Source: Jimgerdemannia flammicorona
Taxonomy: Eukaryota; Mucoromycota; Endogonomycetes; Endogonales; Endogonaceae
Assembly (NCBI GenBank): GCA_003990745.1
Contig: RBNI01004801.1
Location: 1 to 13,441, forward strand
Direction of reading: 5' to 3'
DNA length: 13,441 bases
A program made the translations under genes and the position numbers. Under the pieces are notes generated by a model. That model was given only the letters and a program-made list of their open reading frames with translations. It had not been told where the DNA came from and made no database searches. Below, in pieces: positions 8,640 to 13,441 of this stretch. Every line of letters begins with the position of its first letter. The first letter of the stretch is position 1.

Positions 8640-9679
8640 CTAATAGACATTGAGGGATCTGGGCCATTGAATAATGCTTCTTGATCTTGAGTTCAGATTA
8701 ACTAATAGTAGAGTTAACAGATGTATCTTTGGATAACATAGTAACTGATCTTGAGAGTTCACTGGCCTTCTTGGGATATTTAGTTACAATGTATCCTGTT
8801 TGGTAATAGAAGAAATAAGCTCTAGATTTCTTCAGACAGTCTTTTTCCTCAGGGATAAGCTTGTTGTTCTTCTTATTCATTATATCTAGATCTATTGGTA
8901 CTGGGTCAACTGCTTTGGGTTAGTTCTTGTGACAGTTCTCAAAGTTGTTCTTCTTGTGATATTCTGGTTCAAAGTGGTTACTAAAGATAATGACATTAAA
9001 TCTATTACCAATTCTTATGACCTTATTGAGGGTCTGTGGCTCTTCTAGCTCAACCTTGACTTGTGTGTTTTCTTTTAGGCCTCAGATATAGCAGTTTATC
9101 TTTTCATCTTTAGCTATTATTGATAGTTTAAGTAAAATTAATAGAAATTATACATTGTAACTTTGTATAGACTTAAGTTACTTGATGTTCACTAGTTTAT
9201 CTTAGACTAGTTTGATAGTATTAGTAAGCTTGAACTGCCAGTAGAGGGCTTCCTTGAAAGATTTCCAATCTTAGATTTTTGTGTTCAAATAAAAAGTAGT
9301 AGTCATTATATAATTATACCACTAGATGGCTATATTTCCTCAGAGAAGCATGGTGGCAAATTGGACTTGCATATCTTCTTCCATTTTTGTGAGTTCAAAG
9401 TATTGATCTAATTGAAAGATCCATGCATCTATAGTCAGTCCTCCTCAATGACCATCAAAGATATCTGGCTTGAGTGACTTAAAACTGACTGATATAGCAG
9501 TAGGATATAATACAGCTTTAGTTTTGGTCTTCTGATATTCTAGTTGTACTTGAAGTTGTCAGATTTGATAGGTCATAGTATATAATAATTATGTCTTCCA
9601 GATTGACTTATGGTTTAGCACTATCTGCTTCTTCTGTAGCAGAAGGGTCTGGGTAGTAGGCTGGCTCTCTGTAGCTCAT
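8640..9679 (-). pseudogene. Degenerate gag with CCHC zinc knuckle (element C)
   Basis: Gag forms the virus-like particle and packages element RNA. A likely start is the ATG at 9677-9679 (MSYREPAYYPDPSATEEAD), 88 bases after the 5' LTR. A frame change near 9600-9640 leads into LQVQLEYQK, then KPDIFDGH, stop, GGLTIDAWIFQLDQYFEL (about 9400-9475), KMEEDMQVQFATMLL and WKSFKEALYWQFK, which is the Ty3/gypsy gag (retrotransposon gag) domain. The C-terminal open stretch 8698-8880 holds the knuckle RAYFFYYQTGYIVTKYP (8776-8817) with the spacing C-x2-C-x4-H-x4-C. All four ligands, three Cys and one His, read Tyr. It is non-functional. Confidence 0.9.
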
Positions 9680-9753
9680 TTGGGCTTATATAATGATTGT
9701 GACTGGTTTTTGAATTTGTGTAAGATTTCTTAATAAGGTAAGATATAATGACA

Positions 9754-9766
9754 CTACTACTATCAA
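9754..9766 (-). other. Probable primer-binding site of element C
   Basis: Directly inside the 5' LTR the minus strand reads ttgatagtagtag. Allowing for G-to-A and C-to-T decay, this fits a site starting TGGTAGCAG, as would pair with the 3' end of an initiator methionine tRNA. The same string, ttgatagtag, lies beside the LTR of the unrelated family at 12256-12266, which supports the reading. The tRNA identity is inference. Confidence 0.55.
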
Positions 9767-9767
9767 G

Positions 9768-10233
9768 TATAATAATTTTAGTTTCTTTAAGAGAAAGTAG
9801 CTAAGTTCTAATAATCCTAGTAGGTCTAAAGTAGCTCAAAGAGATACTTATAGGTTTAATAGTTCTTAAAGAAATTCTGAGAGAAAAATATTCTGAGTTT
9901 TATTCAAGTAGAGAATAAGAATATTTATACAGGATTGGAAAGAAAGATCCAGAAGGGTCTCAGAAAAGAAGAGGAAAGCTAAAAAATAGGTTCTTAGCAA
10001 AGATAACTAATAGAATTCTATAATGTTCCAAAAGGTTCTATAACTAGCTAAGATAAGATACTTAGTACTAAGAAAAGACAAGAATGTTCTAGTGATATCT
10101 TGATATCAATTGAAGATTTTTAGACATTCAGAAGATGCTGAAATATAGTAGAATATATAAGAAAAGACAAGAAAAGTCTAGCAAAAAGATGTGAAAAGGA
10201 CTAAAACAAAAATATAACTGTAAAATTGTTATA
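9768..10233 (-). repeat. 5' LTR of element C
   Basis: This 466-base partner of 2784-3235 starts with TA where the other copy has TG, and both end in TA where CA is expected. On the minus strand a TATA-like gtataaatat (9921-9930) is followed by AATAAA (9899-9904), the usual U3-R arrangement, so the promoter would drive transcription leftward into gag. It carries extra bases relative to the other LTR near 10090-10110, including the small palindrome gatatcttgatatc. LTR divergence cannot be used for dating because most changes are directed transitions. Confidence 0.93.
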
Positions 10234-10238
10234 ATAGT
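10234..10238. repeat. 5-bp target-site duplication of element C (right)
   Basis: The bases atagt match 2779-2783. Immediately afterwards the sequence (tttctcaattt) aligns with 4786-4796 of element C, showing that this is the interrupted integrase gene of element B. Confidence 0.9.
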
Positions 10239-11389
10239 TTTCTCAATTTTTAGATAACCAGTAAGTAAAAAGTTATAATGTTCTTGTAATATCTTATAGT
10301 AGAGTTCTATATTATTTTAGTAGATAGATTTTATCTTAATAATAGATCAGATTATTCTCAATAATATATATTCTTGAGCTTGTTTGAGAAAACTCTAGTA
10401 GTGATAGTGTCTTTCTTATAGGCTTATCTGATTTGGTCTAGGAATTCTGATATCAAGATGACTTATATTATTATAATGAGGTCTGGATATTTAAATAAGA
10501 TATCTAATACTATAAGTATCTTATCAGACTTGTATATAATCATCAGATTGAAGGTTTGAAGCTTTTGGCTCTACTTGGCTTATTGATATAAAAAAGTACA
10601 TTAGGTTTTAATCTACTTAAGAGATTGATAGTCAGTAATAATATTAAACTCAATACCTTCTAGATAGTATCTCTAGTTAACTAAGATAGATATATATAAT
10701 TGTCAGCAGTTTTTTCTTATAAGTAGCTAACTTTTATTTTACTAGTGATAATTTTTATAACTTAAAGATAATATATAAAGTAGTATTCTTTTCTATTATC
10801 TTGTAACAGAACTGCTCTAATAATAAAATTTAAAACATTAGTAATAATAGTGAATTTAAAATTTGAATCTGGATTTTGCAATACTAGAGTATTGATTAGA
10901 TAATTCTTGAGTTCTTATTGATAGAAGAGATCTCAGATATATGATATATAGTATTCTATATATAGTATTTTCTTATTAGATTTGTAAGAGACTTGGTAAT
11001 TTCAGAGAAGTTTCTAATAAAGTAGTAATAAAGCTAGCTAAGTTAAGAAAGGATCTAAGTTCTATAAGATTTACTAATTCAGACTATTCTTAGATTATTT
11101 CTATCTTGTATAAGTCTACTTAAATTCTTTATATAGAGATAATATGGCCCAGATATTTAACTTGCTTTTTAAAAAATTTATATTTCCTAAGTTTGATATA
11201 TATGTAGTTTATATATTTACAGTATTTTTAAAATAAGATTAATATACTTGAGATATTCTTTTTTAGTTATACTAAAAATTCGAATATTATCAAGATATAC
11301 AAATAGAAAGATAAAGAGTTAGTTCTTAAAATATTTTATTCATAAGTATAATAGTTCATTATATAACAATAAGTTACTAGAAATTATAA
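10234..11389 (-). pseudogene. Older chromovirus B, right half (RT, RNase H, start of integrase)
   Basis: This is the upstream part of the element split by C, collinear with 4786-5940 of C. Reading on the minus strand from the right it holds the end of the RT, with Y-L-D-N in motif C (Asn at 11286-11288, the same loss as in C), a heavily mutated RNase H (about 10640-10880), the linker at about 10370-10560 and the first part of the integrase. It has many more stops than C and only one CpG (11281). It ends inside the RT near 11389, where an LTR of another family begins, so its gag and 5' LTR lie beyond the window or are lost. Confidence 0.85.
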
Positions 11390-11798
11390 TAGAATTTCCA
11401 ATAGAAATATATATTAATAGAAGTTAGATATTATATATAATATATATTATATATAGATCTATCTAATATACTATATTATCTATGGTCTCAAATTTGTATA
11501 AATACCCTTTATACTAAGTGTATTGTAATCTCAGCTCTACTTTTTCCTCTTAAGAATAAAGATATATTCTTATCCAAAACCCTCAGACCTGACTTATTAA
11601 TGATTCTAAGTCTGATCAACTTGAAATATAAGTAAGATATCTCTATCTAGTATAAGAATCTAAAAGTGATACTTAGACTATATCTCTATAATAGTATTTG
11701 AAACTTAGTACTTTTTTATAGAACTTAGAACTTAGGGCCAATAGTTATCTTTGATTATCTATAATATATTAATTCTATAAGTATATAGTTTTATTATA
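11390..11798 (+). repeat. LTR of family E, left copy (plus orientation)
   Basis: This aligns in inverted orientation with 12267-13011 (less the MITE), roughly three matches in four over the best 250 bases. It has a TATA box (tataaata, 11497-11504) and AATAAA (11555-11560) in the order and spacing of an LTR promoter and R region. The start (TAGAATTTCC, against TGGAATTTTC in the partner) fits TG decayed to TA. A primer-binding-like ttaatagtagc follows at 11801-11811. An AT-only run (about 11429-11455) lies in its upstream part. The ends are approximate. Confidence 0.7.
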
Positions 11799-11810
11799 AT
11801 TTAATAGTAG

Positions 11811-12255
11811 CAAAAGTTACTCCTACCTATAAGTAATCTTCTCAAGAAGTCTACTGTAAGTATAGACAACTTTATAAAAACTTATTGCTAATATTATTAA
11901 TAATAATCAAGAAATATCTTTACTCTGGCTACTCCTCAGAATTAAGCTAAAAAAGCTATTAAAATCATCACTAAGTTGACTGAAATCTATACTATCTAAG
12001 AAGAATTTAATGAACTCAATAATGAAAACATTTTAAAAAGTATTTGACATATTTATCATACTTAACAAAGAGATCACCCATACCCAAAGTGTCAAAAAAG
12101 AGTTCAAAAAATTAATTGGCAGCTACTTCTATGAGAAATATACATAAGAATCTATTGAGACTATAAGCAAATATTTTCTTCAATAATTACTACTATAAAG
12201 CTAAGACCTTTCTGAACTATAAAGAATACTATATCAACTAAAAAAAGTTACACCT
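11811..12255 (+). pseudogene. Degenerate unassigned coding relic (possible gag) of family E
   Basis: Downstream of the plus-oriented LTR a plus-strand frame gives a long coherent peptide with few stops from 12040. It starts VFDIFIILNKEITHTQSVKK, continues with EFKKLIGSYFYEKYT, stop, ESIETISKYFLQ, and then has more TAA and TAG stops of the Gln-decay type. Its position after LTR and primer-binding site suggests the N-terminal part of gag, but I recognise no domain. It is cut off where the inverted right LTR begins. The part before 12010 shows no clear frame. Confidence 0.35.
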
Positions 12256-12313
12256 CTACTATCAAGCTCTCTATATATATAATAAAACTATATACTAATA
12301 TAATTACCATGTT

Positions 12314-12321
12314 GCAGATAA
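12314..12321. repeat. 8-bp target-site duplication of MITE (left)
   Basis: The bases gcagataa are repeated at 12606-12613. Removing one copy and the MITE restores collinearity with the left LTR across the join. Confidence 0.8.
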
Positions 12322-12605
12322 TAGTGCTCCCAATGAATCAAATCAAAGGTCCAATTTAATTTGATTTGAATCAAATTGAAGGCTAATTTGATTTGAGATC
12401 TAATTTGAATCCTATTTTTAAAATATAATAACTCAACAGATATGTATACATCCAAATTCAATGATATTTAGCTTATTATATTCTTCTTATATAGGGGAAT
12501 CTAACAAGCTAAAGAATATTGAATTTGGACATGTATTTATTGAGTTATTATATTTCAAAAAATAGTGTTTGAATTTGAATTAATTCAATTCATTTAAGAG
12601 TACTA
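12322..12605. mobile_element. hAT-type non-autonomous element (MITE), 284 bp
   Basis: The ends are imperfect inverted repeats: TAGTGCTCCCAATGAATCAA at the left and TAGTACTCTTAAATGAATTG on the opposite strand at the right. Several of the mismatches are transitions. The flanking duplication is 8 bp, and the terminal bases T-A-G-T-G fit the hAT rule Y-A-R-N-G. There is no coding capacity. The left part is rich in the palindromic word ttgatttgaatcaaa, and the centre is a large hairpin (12412-12565). An 8-bp duplication with this terminus points to hAT; the superfamily call is inference. Confidence 0.78.
12412..12565. repeat. Long internal hairpin of the MITE
   Basis: Left arm 12412-12474 and right arm 12506-12565 are near-complementary over about 60 bases. 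Exact blocks include aaatataataactcaa and ccaaattcaat. The loop is about 31 bases. Such extended inverted repeats are common in foldback-type MITEs. Confidence 0.85.
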
Positions 12606-12613
12606 GCAGATAA
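12606..12613. repeat. 8-bp target-site duplication of MITE (right)
   Basis: The bases gcagataa are identical to 12314-12321; the LTR sequence resumes directly after. Confidence 0.8.
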
Positions 12614-13011
12614 TCAATGGTGACTATTAGTCCTAAGTTCTGAGTTCTTAAGGAAGTACTGAGTTCTGAATTATCTGTTATAATAAAGTCTAAGTATCAC
12701 TTTCAGGTTTGACTAGGTGTAGGAGGCTGTGCTTATATCCTAAGTTGATTAGGTTCAGAATCATTAATAAGTCAGATCTGAGATTTCTGTAGTAAGAATA
12801 CTGCTTTATTCTTATATTTAGAAAAGTAGAGCTGAGGTTGTAATTTACTCAATATAGAGGGTATTTATACATATTTAAAACTATGACTAAATATGATATG
12901 CTAGGTATATCTATATGCAGTTATACTACTTTAGATAACTATGACTGCTAGTTGGAAATTCTGTAGGAAATTCTGTAGGAATTTATATAGAAATTTTCAT
13001 TGAAAATTCCA

Positions 13012-13229
13012 GAGGCTTATAATGATACATTATATCCTCAGAGAAACACATCTCTTTCCAGTACCATTCGGGTTACACAATCTTTGGAGAGCACTTACAA
13101 CAATATTTTTGGTGAAAAGAGACTAACAACATAGCGACCGACAGGCAACCTAAGGTGTGTACTGGGCAGGGTGGCCCAAGCACTTTCGACTAGCAGCAGG
13201 TGGGGAGGGGTCCAGGCCTGGGGGGGGGT
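13012..13229. other. Transition from mutated AT-rich repeats to GC-rich DNA
   Basis: The first 50 or so bases are still AT-rich without CpG. From 13069 CpG reappears and the sequence turns G-rich, with a run of nine or more G at 13220-13228. No target duplication, inverted repeat or promoter could be paired here because the partner end would lie outside the window. A stop at 13191-13193 closes the downstream frame on its upstream side. Confidence 0.6.
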
Positions 13230-13441
13230 ATGAGGGGGCTGCTGGCCGGCAGACATAGAAGGGGTGGAGGAGGTGGCAGAGGCTCAGGATCTGGGAGGGT
13301 GAGTTTTGCGGAGACAGTGAAGGAGAGACAACAGGCGTCAGGGCTGGAGGGCTGGCTGAAGAAGGGCAAGGAGACTGAGAAGGTACTGGTGCAGGGGGGA
13401 GCAGCCCTTGGAAGGGGGGGCAGTGGAGCTGGGGGAGTAGC
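13230..13441 (+). CDS. Partial open reading frame, unrecognised Gly/Arg-rich N-terminus
   Basis: From the ATG at 13230-13232 the frame stays open for 70 codons to the window edge. The protein begins MRGLLAGRHRRGGGGGRGSG, then has GRVSFAETVKERQQ, GWLKKGKETEKV and a second Gly-rich stretch. It is basic and low in complexity at first, with GC-rich codon use quite unlike the repeats to the left, and shows no stops of the decay type. An in-frame stop at 13191-13193 sets the upstream limit, so this ATG is the natural start. It could be ORF1 of a recently inserted LINE, the start of a host gene, or chance openness in G-rich DNA. Confidence 0.4.
   Translation, partial: MRGLLAGRHRRGGGGGRGSGSGRVSFAETVKERQQASGLEGWLKKGKETEKVLVQGGAALGRGGSGAGGV

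Larger units (their letters stand above)
2784..10233 (-). mobile_element. Ty3/gypsy chromovirus C, complete but mutated, nested in element B
   Basis: This is a full-length LTR retrotransposon in minus orientation. In order of transcription it has: 5' LTR (9768-10233), primer-binding site, gag with zinc knuckle, aspartic protease, reverse transcriptase, RNase H, integrase, chromodomain, polypurine tract, 3' LTR (2784-3235). A perfect 5-bp target duplication (atagt) flanks it. Its span is 7450 bases, or about 6.1 kb without the 1.34 kb poly-A insertion at 7282-8607 and its duplicated target, a normal chromovirus size. Every coding domain carries C-to-T or G-to-A lesions, including stops and lost catalytic residues. 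It interrupts an older relative in the same orientation. Confidence 0.95.
12267..13011 (-). repeat. LTR of family E, right copy (inverted), split by a MITE
   Basis: Read on the minus strand, this runs from TGGAATTTTC (ending at 13011) through a TATA box (12862-12869), AATAAA (12805-12810) and GATTATCT to the 18-base match GTATATAGTTTTATTATA shared exactly with the left copy. It closes beside the primer-binding-like ttgatagtag (12256-12266). It is interrupted at 12322-12605 by a hAT-type MITE. A 12-base direct repeat (ggaaattctgta) lies at 12954-12977. It is less mutated than the left copy. Its element would extend leftward, but the sequence there belongs to the other copy, so the pair forms a head-to-head junction. 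Confidence 0.7.

Noticed and set aside
8340..8667. Minus-strand frames reading through the poly-A tail as poly-Phe
   Set aside because: They are products of the homopolymer and the tandem repeat; the plus strand is the sense strand of the insertion.
12322..12605. MITE as a Tc1/mariner element with TA duplication
   Set aside because: A TA does stand at both ends, but the flanks share eight bases and the join restores the LTR only if all eight are counted as the duplication, which favours hAT.
13029..13053. Short resemblance (cctcagagaa followed by a or g, then ca) to the gag of element C near 9337-9351
   Set aside because: The match is about a dozen bases with no extension on either side, so chance is enough to explain it.
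1..13441. CRISPR arrays, tRNA or rRNA genes, bacterial operons and ribosome-binding sites
   Set aside because: No regular short repeats with spacers, no cloverleaf or rRNA core sequences were seen, and the element types are eukaryotic.

Overview
The window reads as a repeat-filled, AT-rich block of a filamentous fungal genome, most likely an ascomycete. It holds fungal-type Ty3/gypsy chromoviruses (gag, protease, RT, RNase H, integrase with chromodomain) whose decay is almost all C-to-T and G-to-A. CpG is nearly absent, TpA is abundant, and Gln and Trp codons have become stops. That is the footprint of repeat-induced point mutation (RIP) or long-term methylation decay. I see no intact cellular gene, tRNA, rRNA or CRISPR array. 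The organism assignment is inference.

Layout. (A) About 1-1500, minus strand: the 5' half of a decayed LTR retroelement, with gag, a CCHC zinc-knuckle relic and a recognisable dUTPase domain (313-716); the rest lies off the left edge. (B) About 1548-2783 and 10234-11389, minus strand: two halves of an old chromovirus. (C) 2784-10233, minus strand: a younger chromovirus of the same family, inserted into the integrase gene of B. It has two LTRs, a 5-bp target duplication (atagt), primer-binding site, polypurine tract, gag and pol, and every enzyme is mutated. (D) 7282-8607: a GC-richer, poly-A-tailed insertion inside C with a perfect 17-bp target duplication. Its 3' end carries a 110-bp tandem duplication in which the second copy differs from the first almost only by having A. 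(E) About 11390-13011: two LTRs of a second family placed head to head, with some internal sequence between them. The right LTR is split by a 284-bp hAT-type MITE (12322-12605) with an 8-bp target duplication. (F) About 13045-13441: an unmutated G-rich block with an open reading frame (from 13230) that runs off the right edge.

Relative order read from the nesting: B first, then C into B, C mutated, then the poly-A insertion D into C. In E, the LTRs came before the MITE. No part of B, C or E can encode a working protein. The points most worth checking are the adenine-only differences between the 110-bp copies, the dUTPase inside a fungal retroelement, and the MITE inside the inverted LTR pair.
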